From Eucalyptus grandis (lineage: Eukaryota; Streptophyta; Magnoliopsida; Myrtales; Myrtaceae), in contig NC_052619.1 of the NCBI RefSeq assembly GCF_016545825.1, forward strand, positions 37,015,773 through 37,079,772: a stretch of 64,000 bases of DNA, written 5' to 3'. The notes under the pieces are model-generated. The model did no database searches, was not told the DNA's origin, and saw nothing but the letters and a program-made list of their open reading frames with translations. Below, piece after piece: positions 14,101 to 25,363 of the stretch; positions within the stretch are counted from its first letter, which is position 1; every line of letters begins with the position of its first letter. The position numbers and the translations under genes were made by a program.

Positions 14101-17100
14101 AACCCTCCCTGTTGCATTTTGCATAAAATGCAGCATGTACATGTAACAATGTCAAGCAAAGAATCAATGAAAGGAATTCAATGATAGAAGAAATAGGAAA
14201 GCAAGACAAATTACAATAGGAGAAATCACTGGTATTTGAAACTTTGGCCTGTGCTTTGTCACCATGTTAAGATGTTGTTTTGTCCTAAGAGTTGAGATTA
14301 AATGGGCTCATTATGTATATCAAATATACTCTACCAGACGAGATTAAAGGATGCCATTCTAGTCAAGTCAAAGCTTACACAAATAAACTAAATCAATTAC
14401 ATGTATCATCAGCTATCAGATAAAGTGACCAAGTAAGATATTACCAATGAAGCCACAATCTTGATTCAACTAAAATTATTTCGAGCAACCACTATTTCAA
14501 TTTTACAAACATTGGTAACTAGAAGTATATCAAGTGACCTACTATTTCATTTTTACATGCCACTCATTTCTTCTGTTTTACATAGTTGTAACTTCTATAC
14601 CATCACTTAACCTTGTACTTTTTACAAGATCAATGATAAAGAGTTGCAATTTGGATAGCGTTCTATGTGGAATTGGTAAGGCATCGTATTCTTGTCCAAA
14701 GCCAATTATGCTTGCTTGTCTCTATTCCATAGACTGCCCTTAAATGAGTAAGATCCAATGTACTCGTGTGTAGGGTAAAGTAAAAACAGAAGTTAGATTG
14801 ATGCAAGAACAAAGAAAAGAGGGAACAGTAAAAAACACATGCTTTCAGATAACTGTTCAACTGTATAGATGATGAATATGTATATAAGAACAATACTGGG
14901 TAAATGACTCAGGGATCCATGCTTTGAGATGATACTTTTTGCAGGCTCTGCACTGTGCAGAGCATTGTCGGTTGCACTCTCTAAAGTTGAATGTGTATCT
15001 TTGCTTTCAGGCAGGGGGGTCGGCAGAGTGATCCCATCTGCCATTTGTTTACCAATAGCATCATATACATCTTCCAACATTCCACATTTGATACAAGTTA
15101 CCTGCAATGAAGAAAAGAAGTAACCTATTGGCAATATAATCAAAAGAGAAGCCATGAAAACTGGCTTACATAAACTCATGATTCCAAACTAATACAAAAA
15201 GACAGCGTTTTAGACAAGAAGTTTGATAAAAAGAACAGCCCTTCCAGGCAACTTTTAGTTAGCACAGCATAATAAAACCACCAAAGGAGTACTCATGCCA
15301 TTTGTTCTCAATTCGGCAGTTCAGACAATCTGAAATATACTCTCTTGCTTTAGCACAAGACTATATATTGGGCATATTTGAAATGACTTGTACTTCTCAT
15401 TTTTTGCTTTTTGCAAATCTTGTGACATGCACTTGACTTTGATCTAATAACAAAAAGATGAAACAATTCATAATATCCATATGTTGACTTGTAAATTTGC
15501 AATTTTTTAATTCTTGTAACTTCAAAATATTTTCTAATTCACTTTACCAAAAAAAAAAAAAAATTTTCTAATTCAAATTTTGAGTGGGGAAAAAGCCAAA
15601 AGTTGGGCTATAAGCCAAACCAAACCTGTTTTCTGATAAATTCAACATCAAGGCATAACCAAAATTTTCAACTTCATAAATAATTTTGGGAAAATTTCAA
15701 ATAAAGGCCTAAAACACACTCATTTTCTCAAATAAGAGCTTTTTTTTTTTTTTTTTTTTTGTCAGTAAAATAAGAGCTTGAAGTGGGCCTTGTTTCAAAT
15801 AAAGGCCCAAAATAACAATTTCGGTCTCAAAGAAGGGCCTAACTTCCCAAGGGCATTTTCATCCTTTAATTTTTTATTTTTTATTTTTTACTTTGTTTCA
15901 TTTTTTTGGTAAAGGTAATAAATATAATAAAAAGGGGAAGGTAAAAACTATACAACCCTTGGCTTTACTTTGTTTCATTTGTTTCTTCCTTTTTTTCCTT
16001 TTTCATTTATTTCTTTAAAAAAAACCAAAAAAAGTCTAAAATTTAAAATAAAAAAAAAAACCTGAGAGGGGTAGCCTCCCACGTGTTTTTTTATTTTTAA
16101 TTTGTTTTTTTTTTCTTCTTATTCTTCTTTTTAAGTTTTAGTCTTTTTTTTTCCCTTTTATGAGTTTGTCTTTAAGAAAAAAAAATAGAAAAAGGAAACT
16201 GAAAGAAAATAAAAAAATTAAAGGACAAAAATGCCCTTGGGAGGTCAGGCATTCTTTGAGACTACTATGACCACTTCAAGCCTTTATTTGAAACAAAATC
16301 TACTTCAGGCCCTTATCTGAGAAAATGAGGGTAATTCACGCTCTTATTTGAAACAAGGTCTACTTCGAGCCCTTATTTGGAATTTTCCCTAAATAATTTG
16401 ATGAAGTAATGGAATAGACAACTAGAGGCAGATTAAAGTTGCATGGATGGTGACAGTCCTAACAAGTTGGTTTAAATTGTTTTTCCTGGCCAGGCATTGT
16501 TGGAACACCAGCTACAACATCTTTATTGATAATGCTCCCAATTGGATGTTCATTTATGTGTTGTAATGTCTATACAAAAGAGGAGGTGAAGCCACCAACA
16601 GATTTTCTTGTTAAAAGGAGGAGGAACTATTAGATGCTCATAACTTCCAACAAGTCCAGTAAAGTGCTATTTGGAAACCTCCTCCTCAGAAAAGAAGGTG
16701 GAGGGCAGGAAAGGCATAAAAGAAATGCATGTTTGAGAAATTTTCGAAATTTATTGCCTGGTGGAAAAAATTAAGAATTTTCACTCAAAGTCTATTAGGA
16801 TAGATCATGGAAGCAAGGTCTGGGATCACTACTACACATCCCTGTATTGCCTAGCTCACATGGAACATGACCATAAAAACTTATAAAAGGTATTGCAACA
16901 ATTTTCCAACTTCATCTGGATTCAGGTTTGATATTAATTGTCAGAGAGTGAAAATCTGGGCTAATTTTTGGTTTCACAATAATGCTCTCTGTGAAATTAT
17001 CCCCAATTATTAGCTATTGCAGAAGATAAGATCTGCTGTCATCCTAGTTGATTCAGGTAGTAGATTTTCTATATGGGGATCGGACTGGTATTACAGATTC

Positions 17101-20100
17101 ATTTCGTTTTCTAAGAATCTGTCATTATCCAAGACCAGAGGAGCGGGGACAGACAGAGAACTGTGTTAAGCAACAGAAGATTTATTGTTTAACAATACCA
17201 TTGGGATTTGACAAATGAGAGTAACATTTCTTTCCCATGAAGCTACATTGGGGATCAAAGCTCCCTCCATAAGTCCTTGTTTTTGTTTCTAGGGAGTCTG
17301 GAAACCATGCTTCCACCATATATTATTAGCTATGTGAGACTACCCCAAACTGCTAAAGCATGCCGATGTTGCTTTTTCAGGTAAAGCTGTAAATATTCTG
17401 CTTCATTGTCCAGAAGCAACAGAGAATCAATCCAACTTACTATCATTGTCTACAATTTCTTGGATTATACCACAATTTATCAAAAGGCTCCACAAGCACT
17501 GGAAGTGGAGCTGAGGAAATAAAAAGGAAGAGAGATGCGGAGGTCTCCTCCTTTATGCATAAGGTGGAATATTTAGTTCCAAAAAAAAGATTAGATCTTT
17601 GAAGAGCAAGAACTGCAATTCTCTAAGCCAAAAGCTATCATTAATAAAGATAGATGGAACTATATCTTGGTTCTCTTTTCTTATGCTTCTTATTCCCTCT
17701 TTTATGTGTTCCTATTGCACTTGTAACTGACATACATTAGTCTGATAATTCCTGAATTCTTGAATGTACTGGAATTATCAAAAACTTTCACTATCTTACA
17801 CAAATGAAGAAACTTTTCATGGATAGTAACTGAAGGTATTAAGTCTAAACGTTTCTCTATCTGCACAGATTAAACAAGGTCCTCCAGAATAAGAACAACT
17901 TGCTATACCTTAGTGCCAGAAAACATGTGACAAGTTTGCTTAGTTGGAAGTTGCTTAGTTGGAAGGGTACTTTTAGGTAGATTAACTTACTATGACTAGC
18001 TTAATTTCCCATGAATAAGATGATTCAAATTTTAGGATAAGTTAGAGTATGTTTCCTGCTTCAAAATGAAGGAAGCCACTAAAATCTAGATGTTCAGATA
18101 AGAAACAGCCTCTCTGATTTTATCCTCATCCTACTTTCCCCTCATAGCTTCATGTCCCTCTTTCGCTGGCTCCTCTACAAACAGAACTTTGCAGAGAAAT
18201 ACAAACTAAGAACCAGAAACAGGTAGAACATAGAAATCAAGGTATAAAAGGAAAATAGGTATTAACTTTCATGAGAAAGTGAGATCTGCTTTAACTGTCA
18301 ACTTGAAAATTGAACCTTCAAAGGCAAAATATATACAGTCTAAAGGAAAAATAAGGAAAATCATGATCAACTCACAGCGACATTCAACAACCCGACCAAG
18401 GGATATGCTTGAAGCATCCTGCCCATCTTGCGTCGCTTTTTCTGGTTAAGTACATACATGTCTAGCATTTTCTCCGTGACCTAAAAAGATGTAGAACTTG
18501 TTTCAGAAGTTGTGCATGCTGAATTCTAATTAACCACCCAATCTACTGCCATAAGACCCTTTTTGACATCATCAAAATTTTAAAGTTCATCTGTAGTTCA
18601 TGCATTTTTTATGTGGTCAGTCAAGATGGTGAAAGCTTGAAGTTATGTATGTAGGAGGGACTGCGGATCAACCTCTTCCTATTTTCTATTGCCAACATTA
18701 GATCTATGCAAGAGTATAAAACATTAAATCAACCTATGACTAGATCCAGGTGGTGACAGGCCAAGGAAGTGCATAAAATAAGCCTCTAATTCAAAATTCT
18801 GAAAGAACATCTATTGAGTTGAAGTGCCGAGTATCCCATAGTATGAACGCCAAGGCAGCCAAATTGCATTAAAATGTTTAAATCAGATAGATCATAATTC
18901 TAATGCAGAATTTTATATCTTATAATATCTTTTTTATGAAATTCATAAATGTGCATGACACAGAATACTTATTTAAGGCACTACACCGAATCTTACAATT
19001 TGATTCAAACTCGATCCATTATTCATAAATTTACGATTTCAATTCACGATACGCATATCAATGCTTTATGCCCATTTAATATTTTGATTGTTTATATATC
19101 GAAATTTTATAAAAGGCATCCTTTGAATTTCTTACATCCGTCATTTGGATTTATATAATACAATGGCGTGGTATTTCTTCAATATTATACGTTTATATGT
19201 CTTATTACAATTTTTTCCCACATTTTTGCAACTAATGGTAGACTTTAGTAAGATATCTTTCTTTTTTAATTTATCCTAAAGGTTTTTACTGAATCTCACA
19301 ATTCATGGTCCAAATCCTGATTTGACAACATTGCTTGCAGCACACAATGTTATATTACATACAAAATTGTATACATGATATTATTGGAATATAGTTACTA
19401 AAGTTTATATATGATTATGCAAAATTTCACAATTTACTCTGAAATCACACATACTATAATACTTAAACTTTATATGTAGTAGCATTATTATCATTGTAAT
19501 TAATAATAATTTTATATAATTCTAATTTATCATGTATAAACTACTTGCTATTTTATATAAAGTAACGAAACAACATTACTGCTATTATATTGTTATAATA
19601 ATTAAGATAAAAAACGAAATACATGAACTAATTAATAGTATAATTAGTTGAAATACCTAATTACGAATGCATAATATAAAGAGCAAAATTACTAACTAGT
19701 TGCTATTACAAAGTAAAGGCTCTTTAGTTTTTTTTTTTACCTCTATTTTCACTACTTTTGTGTCAAACTAAACAATACAGTAACTATTTCATTACCAAAA
19801 CCAAACAACGTGATAGCTATTACAGCAGTATTCTGCTATAGCCATAACAACAACTCTATTACAACTTAGCTTTAAGGCAACCTAACAAATATACAGGGTG
19901 CATTTGTTTCTTCAAAAATGATTTTCCAAATTTTCATATATTTGGTTCGCTGAAAACGGATAATCAACGGAAAAAAATTTACTGTCAAGGAAAAGCACAC
20001 TTAAAAGGGAGGAAAATGATTTCTCCATCTTAAAAAGAAGAAACTAAGCTCCTTTTCCACACGCACGCTCACAGAGAGTTTTAATCTATGTACTTTCCCT

Positions 20101-23100
20101 CTCTGCCAGTCTTCACTCCTCTTCAGTACCTTTTGTACCTTTGCTTTTCTTCATAGCAAACTAGCAAACTATTTCATCTTGAGTGAAGTTTTATGAGCAA
20201 TGACAGATGAAGTTTGTTTATTATTTGCATTTTCTATTTTTTTGGCATCCTTCATTAGGCCATTTTATTTGGTAATAAAAAAATTAAAATTTATACTTCA
20301 TATAGTAGCATCATTTAAGATAAGGAGTTAGATATCATCATAGTATTTATTACTAGGAACAACATATAATTATAATGAAAAGAATAATTTTTAAAGGTGA
20401 GATCTAAACATCACCAGCCAACTGAAAACCAGCCATTTTCTTTGGAAATGATTTTCACAGTAAAATTTCTTGTCCTTCAACAAGTTTCTTGTGAAACAAA
20501 TGCACCCCACTGGTATTGGTGAATTGAGCATGATAGAGAATAATCACACAAGTCAAGGGATTGTCAATGTAAGGAGTAGTGTGATTGTCACAATTCAACC
20601 AAAGAATTGAAAGTGGAAGCACTTGTACATGGCACATGAATCAAATAGCTAGATGGTGGAGCACCTCCTAGGGAATGAATATTACCATTGCTCATTTAAG
20701 GAGATGCAAAATAGTCAAAACCTGAAAAACTAGGTACGGATATTAGATGAAAGTTTAATGGCATCGATCATTTCAAGAAATGAAAACCATGAACTTACCT
20801 TGGAGAGAGAACATGCTTGACACGCTTCCTTCCATTTCTTCATGAAACTTCTCATAGCACTAATCTCCAGAACCAGTGTAGCACCATTCTTCTTTTTACC
20901 CTTTTTTGTGTAATTGGCTCTATTCGTCAAAATTTTGTCCCTCTCTTCCATGTCTCTTTCAAGCCATTCTACATAAGTAAGATCTTTGGTCTCAATAATC
21001 TCAGAACTTTCAGATGCCTTGCTGAGCATGTTTTGGCCTGCTTTTTCATCCCTGTTACAATCATCATCATGCTTCTTATCATCATTAAAGAAGTTGTCAC
21101 CATCTTCATCATCTGAACTTGAACAAACCAAATTTAAGTCCTTGCCAATAAAATCTTCCTCCCATGGCATACAAATATCATCCAACCGCTGCTCATTAGC
21201 TTGTCGTTGCAGCTTCTTCACAGATTTCCTCAAGCTTGTCTCTTCTGATCTCTTTGCATCTAAGATAAAGGATATATGAAGCCTACATATATGAAGGGAA
21301 AAACAAATAATGAAACCTTCATTCATGAACAACAAGTTTAATTTAGTTGACATAGCAGATAATAATGTCTACAGAACGCAATACACCTGGATGCATAGGA
21401 AACACACAAATGTCACCATCAAGAAAATTTAGCTATTTATAATTGCACTCTCAGTATGATTTATTATCATCATATTTTAATGAGCCATTTCTGGTTGATC
21501 CCTCATTTTGACTTACCATCTGATCTGGCATTTTTCAAGGAGCATGCCAAATGGCTTTGACACATTGAGAGGGTACAAGAATGACTAACCACTCTCAATT
21601 AGAATAACACGAGAAGCTAAGGTGGTCATATTAGAAATTCAAAGCTCAGAATAGACCTATATCCATTCAGAGGCATATGTTGATATGATAATTAGTCCGA
21701 TGATGGAAGTGGACAAGTTCCTGATACCTTTAAGTCTCCCTTTGCAGTCCTCACTCACTCCATACTCTACCAGCACCCCCCCTTCCCCTTTTTCCCCCAA
21801 CCTAACCATCTCATTCCAGCATTGAGAATTGTTCTCTAACTTCTCTAACCCATAACCATCTTGTTCAAGCCTAGCATGCCCCACTAAGCTCATAATGCAT
21901 GAGTTGTGTACAGTTTTAACAAACAGGAGATACACTTAAAGATGCACAGACCATTCACCAGGATGCATTAATTGACTTGAACTGCAAAAGGCAGACTACT
22001 CATCCGCATGTCTGATGAACAAAAAAGATTAGTTTTCTACAATTACTTCAGTGCCTCAAATAAGCGAGTTGTTTGTATATTCTCAAAACTGCAACTTGAC
22101 CGTGGGTTTCTTTTAAATCCATTTCTTGTTCATCCCATTTTCTCATTATTCACTGATCCTAAAGATAAAGGGCTGTTATGTTTGCCACATAGAAAATCCT
22201 CAACTAAACAATTCAACAATATGCAGCTACACCATGTAAAGAAGATGTGAATTTAGCAAGTTTTAACTGTTCATCCTATGAGAATTTAGCACACAACATC
22301 AAAAGTGCTGCATGATAGAGACAGCGTTTAAGTAGTGAACCCAAATAGGGAAAGTTTCACATTGAAAAAGGCTTCTTTGCATGTACTACTTATGAAAGCT
22401 ATCAAGCAGCGCTAATGAAATAATTAAACTATACGACTACTTGAGTTACTCTGAAGAATTCAATGCTTAAAATCTAGTGTCAACTTTGTTAAGCAAGTCA
22501 ATTAGAATCTGGAAAACATCAGTGAAATCAAGTTGTGGAAAGCATTCAAAGCCATGAAAACTACCTCTAGTTAGATTCTCTAGTCCTTCAATAATTTGAA
22601 TAATGCAATCACTAATCTTTGTGTCCACAAGTCCAAATAAACTAAAGAAAAGAATTATCGACATGAAGGATATAGGGAAAAACATTTGCAATAGCGAATA
22701 GGAGTCAAATTCTTTTGCTACAGAAAACTATTCTCAAGAAGTTGGAAAATACTTACTTCTCTAAGCTTATATAGTGTTTGACAAAGCAATAATAAAAGAT
22801 TCAAATGAGCGGAATGGCAAAGACAAGCAACGGACTCTGCATACCAAATCAGCTTTTCTAATTATGTTCTCTATCCTACATAACTTTGTTATCAGTTAAA
22901 CAAAATAAAAACAAAAAATACGCACCCCAGGTTCCAAATTCGTACTCCAAGCTTTTCCGTTCCCGAGACTGATTTCTCTTTGGCTATAAAGCTGAGAAGA
23001 TCCTCAATCTCAACAGGTTTTCTACTCTTGCGTTTCTCACTCTTGCGTTTAATAAAGAATTCAACAAGAAGACACACAATCTCCTCACTAGTTATCTCGA

Positions 23101-25284
23101 GCACTTCAGTCATATCACTGTTCAGGGAAAAGTAATGCATAACAAGGGGATATTGCAAAAAGGGGCCCAATTCAAGTTCTTCAAATCGTTCAATGCCCTC
23201 ATTTTTGCAGATTGCTATTTGCATATCATACAATGAGGTGATTTTCCGGGTTTCCACAAAGCAATGGATGAATGCATTTATCTGCAAAACATTAAACAAA
23301 GGGTGAGTCAACAAGAAGAAAGTCAGTATAAATCTATCTCCAAACCTTAGACATGTTGTGGCGACAACTCTCTTTCCTGCCATTACCATGTAATTTTACG
23401 AAAAAGAACACTCTAACAACTTCAGATTCTATTTCACCAAAAAAAAAATAATAATAATAAATAAACAACTTCAGATTCTAACCAAAAAGGGAAAGAAATG
23501 AAAACGGAAAAGATATTACAGATAGTCTAAAATAGGCCTGTCTTACTCTAAAAATAAGCATTTTGCGCATTTTGTAAGAACTTCAACATCTAATATGCAG
23601 GATCCAGCACCGATTGAGCCATGGGAAGACTTATACGGTTAATATCTACACAATAAGAAAAAGCTCCAACTCTCCCTAATCTTTCTCAGTACCTGAATGA
23701 TCAAACTTACTACTCAGCTGCTTTTCCTAATCCCCGCAAAATTGAGCAGATTCTTTTTCCCCATTCTCCCATTTGCTACGGGCCTGAGTTACAACACAAT
23801 GTAGACATTCCAATTACTTACATTGCACAGCCCTTATATTCTGTTATGCAGCTGTACACCATTACGAACAGCAATAATCATTATCTCATGGAAGAATTCC
23901 AATTGACTAAAGACCTTTCCAAACCTAGAGTAAACTTCAATTGTAACTTGTAATAGATAGAAACAAATAGAAACCTTATTTGGGTGTTAACTTCTTCAAC
24001 TTTTCTAGCATTTGGATAATCACTTATTCTTTATGATTATTTTATAAATCCCACTCTTTTCTGACAAATCACAAGTAGGTTGCAGCGAAATGTTAAGAAA
24101 TCATGAAAATAGAAAAGGAAAGAGAATGATGATGAATTGAGGTCCTTGTATACTATTTGAATATCTTACTTGGAAGATACTTGCTTGGGGTATAAGGGTA
24201 ATGCAATTGCTTGAGGAAGAATGGTATTGCCGGGAAGACGGACAAATTTCAATCCTTAATTCAATGGGTATCTCACTCAGTTACATAGAAGATTATTGGA
24301 AATCCACTAAATTGACCCACAAATGTAAGCAACTCAATATAAACAGTGGATGGAGTCCATTAAGATTATGTTCCGTCAATTTGATGATGGAATCCCATAA
24401 GAACATAAACAAATAGGTAAAAGGCAAAAAGAAAAGCAAAAAGCAAAAGGCAAGATAACCAACGACTTCATGGCCTCACATAACCATTATAGTACCCTGA
24501 CCTTAAAGAAAGACCTTGACGAAGAAGTCTGTCAAATTCCCAGTTGACTAAAAGTCCTTATAGTCAACATCCTAATTCCTACTAAGCATCCTCATTTCCT
24601 ATGTTTCCTCTCTTGGAAAGGAAAATCCAGGGGAGAAAGAACCGCCAACCCAGATTGCAGAGAGAGAAGGCACTCACAGATCATCCAAGTAAATGCAACT
24701 CAACCTTAAAAGGCAAAATTCTCTAGCCCCTCACTTGAGAGCTAAGTAAAACATGAGAGAAAGAGAGAGAGAGAGAGAGAGCGTCTTCCCTAAGCCATTA
24801 TTCATTCCACACAGTTTCAAGCAGTCTAAAGACAGAGAAGAGACGAAACTTATGACAACGATGAGAAAACCTTCACCTTTCCTTCAACAGCCATTAAGCT
24901 CCTAAGAGAGGGCACCTGCTGCATGCTGAACCCCAGGGAGTCCCACGACTCGACCTGCAGAGCCAAGACCACGGCCTGCGAGACTTTCCACGACGAGACG
25001 CTCTCTCCGGTGGCGAGGAGATCGCGCCGAGCCTTCGCGACGGCCCGGTCGATCCTCTCCAGCCGCTCCGCGTTGCTCGGAACAGAATGTTGCGCATGCT
25101 GGTAAGGTTGACGACGATGATCGGGTGGTCTCGTGAGAAGGGTCGGAGGAGGCCACGCTCTAGCGGGAGGATAGTAAGGATTGTGGTGCAGCTGCACAGG
25201 AGGCGGGGGTCCGCCACCGCGACCGCCGCCTCTTCCGCCGCCGCGGCTGGGAGGGCGAGGGCGTATCGGCGGTGACCCGTCCAT
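1081..25284 (-). CDS. NOV: NO VEIN-like protein (NOV), 13 coding exons
   Basis: NOV is a plant-specific nuclear protein needed in Arabidopsis for vascular patterning and auxin-dependent cell fate. It belongs to a family with a sacsin/Hsp90-type ATPase fold and a C-terminal DUF3883. Exons (minus strand, 5' to 3') are 25284-24877, 23281-22926, 21282-20799, 18480-18376, 15101-14909, 13304-11578, 10504-10295, 9937-7681, 6276-6164, 5086-4684, 4606-4289, 2815-2558 and 2124-1081. All have plausible GT/AG borders and matching phases. They total 7876 nt, one base more than a multiple of three, which agrees with a single-base frameshift seen near 9600. The expected product is about 2624 residues, close to what I recall for Arabidopsis NOV (about 2.7 thousand). 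The ATPase N-box (ELVQNADDN) spans exons 6-7 and the glycine box (GYIGKKGIGFKSVF) is in exon 7. The family match is strong; whether this allele is functional depends on the frameshift. Confidence 0.9.
2558..2815 (-). CDS. NOV: NOV exon 12 (residues 2192-2277)
   Basis: The exon starts at ATGCAG|GTTGTAAC and ends at CTTCAG|GTATGT. Its product VVTREAIYYGLMDSSSKASF and LPYAQRYIYYEHPDTYAKLKQ matches the family segment just before the final exon. Length and phase fit the exons on both sides. Confidence 0.9.
4289..4606 (-). CDS. NOV: NOV exon 11 (residues 2086-2191)
   Basis: The exon runs from ATCAG|GTTTTCAAGG to CTAAG|GTAATT. It encodes VFKVFLKLVDELKCGKVSSED, then a cysteine- and tryptophan-containing stretch (RWVSLHPSFGLVCWCDDEKL) and LPLLMHSLGIPTFSK. 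It is open throughout. Confidence 0.88.
4684..5086 (-). CDS. NOV: NOV exon 10 (residues 1952-2085)
   Basis: It starts after ATGCCAG at 5087 with AAQMSKLYNFLWKEVDTSKKK and includes LISEPFIFIPSS and LPKEVCWHD. The last residues are PSQAAKY before the donor GTACGTGC. The first base completes a serine codon from exon 9. Confidence 0.88.
6164..6276 (-). CDS. NOV: NOV exon 9 (residues 1914-1951)
   Basis: The exon lies between AACAG|GTGAGAAG and CTAG|GTACCA and encodes VRSMALLHDIGFKTSVTIEDVVEMLGVWRRSGTTFKS. It is in phase with exons 8 and 10. GTGAG inside the exon start could act as a cryptic donor. Confidence 0.85.
7323..7345. repeat. poly(C)-poly(A) tract in intron 8
   Basis: A run of about 13 C is followed by 8 A and 5 G in intron 8 (6277-7680). 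The rest of the intron shows no recognisable element. Homopolymers of this kind are prone to length error. Confidence 0.8.
7681..9937 (-). CDS. NOV: NOV exon 8 (residues 1162-1913), contains a frameshift
   Basis: The exon begins VTDAPEIHSNGFHIKFDISEG after CTGCAG at 9938 and ends at PCAVPK before GTTAGT. It completes the ATPase domain and includes the NOV-typical block FAFLPLRTYGLKFILQGDF and LPSSREEVDGD. The frame from 9937 reaches a stop at 9590. The conserved continuation (NGIIRISYGKEEMNWF) lies in another frame that is blocked upstream by a TGA at about 9607. One surplus base within about 9590-9607, near the run TTTCCTTTC, explains this. It is either a real null mutation or an assembly error. 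Confidence 0.88.
10295..10504 (-). CDS. NOV: NOV exon 7 (residues 1092-1161), ATP-binding core
   Basis: The acceptor CTGCAG|GTTCAAAA at 10505 gives VQNADDN, the N-box Asn and Asp residues of GHKL/Hsp90-type ATPases. The next motifs are NNERGFSAQDIRALCDVGNST, which replaces the usual DxGxG box in sacsin/NOV proteins, and GYIGKKGIGFKSVFR, the glycine-rich lid. The ATP-binding residues look intact. Whether the plant protein hydrolyses ATP is not settled by sequence. Confidence 0.92.
10776..10853. repeat. perfect 39-bp tandem duplication in intron 6
   Basis: The unit beginning AAGTTTATAGAGTTTCAG occurs twice head to tail (10776-10814 and 10815-10853) without a mismatch. The lack of divergence points to a recent duplication or an assembly slip. 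Intron 6 (10505-11577) is otherwise ordinary AT-rich sequence. Confidence 0.9.
11578..13304 (-). CDS. NOV: NOV exon 6 (residues 516-1091)
   Basis: This large exon starts after TTAATAG at 13305 with VPVEDITREIGAYYQLDHE and runs as one open frame for 1.7 kb. It carries the long helical region in front of the ATPase domain (WLAKQFFVNEFESLGHG, LLKCHARRAFEVVLDD and others). Its last residues, LGRALHCLSQELYSQDSHFLLEL, are the first helix of the HATPase fold. The invariant Glu of the N-box lies next to the donor TTA|GTAAGTT. Confidence 0.92.
13305..14908 (-). other. NOV: NOV intron 5, no recognised element
   Basis: This 1.6-kb AT-rich interval separates exons 5 and 6. Short ORFs in it show no domain and lie in intron sequence. 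I see no transposon ends or repeats in it. Confidence 0.6.
14909..15101 (-). CDS. NOV: NOV exon 5 (residues 452-516), 3' border tentative
   Basis: The acceptor ATTGCAG|GTAACTTG at 15102 continues the conserved motif VTCIKCGMLEDVYDAIG. The exon ends near SKHGSLS. Exon 6 must be entered with one base of a codon left over, and the only GT in the right phase is CTGA|GTCATT at 14908. That is a weak donor, so this border is the least certain in the gene. Confidence 0.7.
15687..16390. mobile_element. Mutator-like MITE in NOV intron 4
   Basis: The element is about 704 bp long and flanked by a perfect 9-bp duplication AAATAATTT (15678-15686 and 16391-16399), the length typical of Mutator-like elements. 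The ends are inverted: TGGGAAAATTTCAAATAA on the left pairs with a right end reading TTATTTGGAATTTTCCCT. Long A/T homopolymers and repeated motifs such as AATAAGAGCTT lie inside. There is no coding capacity, so it is non-autonomous. A relative lies at 26047-26694 upstream of the gene. Confidence 0.8.
16400..18375 (-). other. NOV: rest of NOV intron 4, nothing recognised
   Basis: This AT-rich sequence has no open frame of note. Parts around 16.9-17.6 kb have more balanced composition and could be an old, unrecognisable retroelement remnant, but I see no motif to support that. Confidence 0.5.
18376..18480 (-). CDS. NOV: NOV exon 4 (residues 417-451)
   Basis: This short exon is bounded by TTTTTAG|GTCACGG and GTCGCT|GTGAGT. 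It encodes VTEKMLDMYVLNQKKRRKMGRMLQAYPLVGLLNVA, including the NOV-typical hydrophobic stretch YPLVGLLNVA. It keeps frame with exons 3 and 5. It is too short to stand out as an ORF and was found by reading splice borders. Confidence 0.85.
19894..20512. mobile_element. possible hAT-like MITE in NOV intron 3
   Basis: The left end CAGGGTGCATTTGTTTC and the right end, which in reverse complement reads CAGTGGGGTGCATTTGTTTC, form imperfect terminal inverted repeats. The inner flank AATGATTTTCC recurs in inverted form as well. The CAGGG-type ends suggest hAT, but I could not find a convincing 8-bp target duplication. There is no coding capacity. Confidence 0.5.
20799..21282 (-). CDS. NOV: NOV exon 3 (residues 255-416), acidic linker
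   Basis: The exon begins LHISFILDAKRSEET after the acceptor ATGTAG|GC. A basic helical part is followed by an Asp/Ser-rich acidic run (CSSSDDEDGDNFFNDDKKHDDD) and then a Lys-rich patch (NYTKKGKKKNG) that could act as a nuclear localisation signal. The end reads MRSFMKKWKEACQACSLSK before the donor AAG|GTAAGT. The divergent, charged middle is expected for a disordered linker in this family. Confidence 0.87.
22926..23281 (-). CDS. NOV: NOV exon 2 (residues 137-255)
   Basis: The acceptor TTGCAG|ATAAATGC at 23282 joins exon 1 in phase 0. The exon encodes a well-conserved N-terminal NOV segment, including INAFIHCFVETRKITSLYD and CKNEGIERFEELELGPFLQ. It ends with GTEKLGVRIWNLG at the donor GGG|GTGCGT, leaving two bases of a glycine codon that exon 3 completes. 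Confidence 0.88.
24757..24782. repeat. (GA)n microsatellite in NOV intron 1
   Basis: About a dozen GA dinucleotides lie in intron 1, just downstream of exon 1. On the transcript strand this is a CT tract. Confidence 0.9.
24877..25284 (-). CDS. NOV: NOV exon 1 (residues 1-136)
   Basis: The chosen start is the ATG at 25284, which opens a Gly/Arg/Pro-rich stretch of low complexity (residues 3-50). A conserved helical segment follows, containing RIDRAVAKARRDLLATGE and VSSWKVSQAVVLALQVESW. An upstream in-frame ATG would add about 36 residues encoded by the CT microsatellite and is less likely. The donor is AAG|GTGAAG at 24876. Many overlapping ORFs on both strands here are by-products of the GC-rich, stop-poor composition. 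Confidence 0.85.
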
Positions 25285-25325
25285 ATTCTTCGTCGGAAGT
25301 GGTACAGAAAAGCACTGTGAAGCGC

Positions 25326-25329
<4 letters not shown>

Positions 25330-25360
<31 letters not shown>
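25330..25360. repeat. (GA)n microsatellite in NOV 5' leader
   Basis: About 15 GA repeats lie 46-76 bp upstream of the NOV start codon. On the transcript strand they form a CT tract, a common feature of plant 5' leaders and a possible GAGA-factor (BPC) site. I see no clear TATA box upstream. Confidence 0.85.

Positions 25361-25363
<3 letters not shown>

Noticed and set aside
22467..22691. Possible extra NOV exon (74-codon frame on the minus strand)
   Set aside because: It lies in intron 2, does not resemble NOV, and exons 2 and 3 already join in phase with conserved sequence on both sides.
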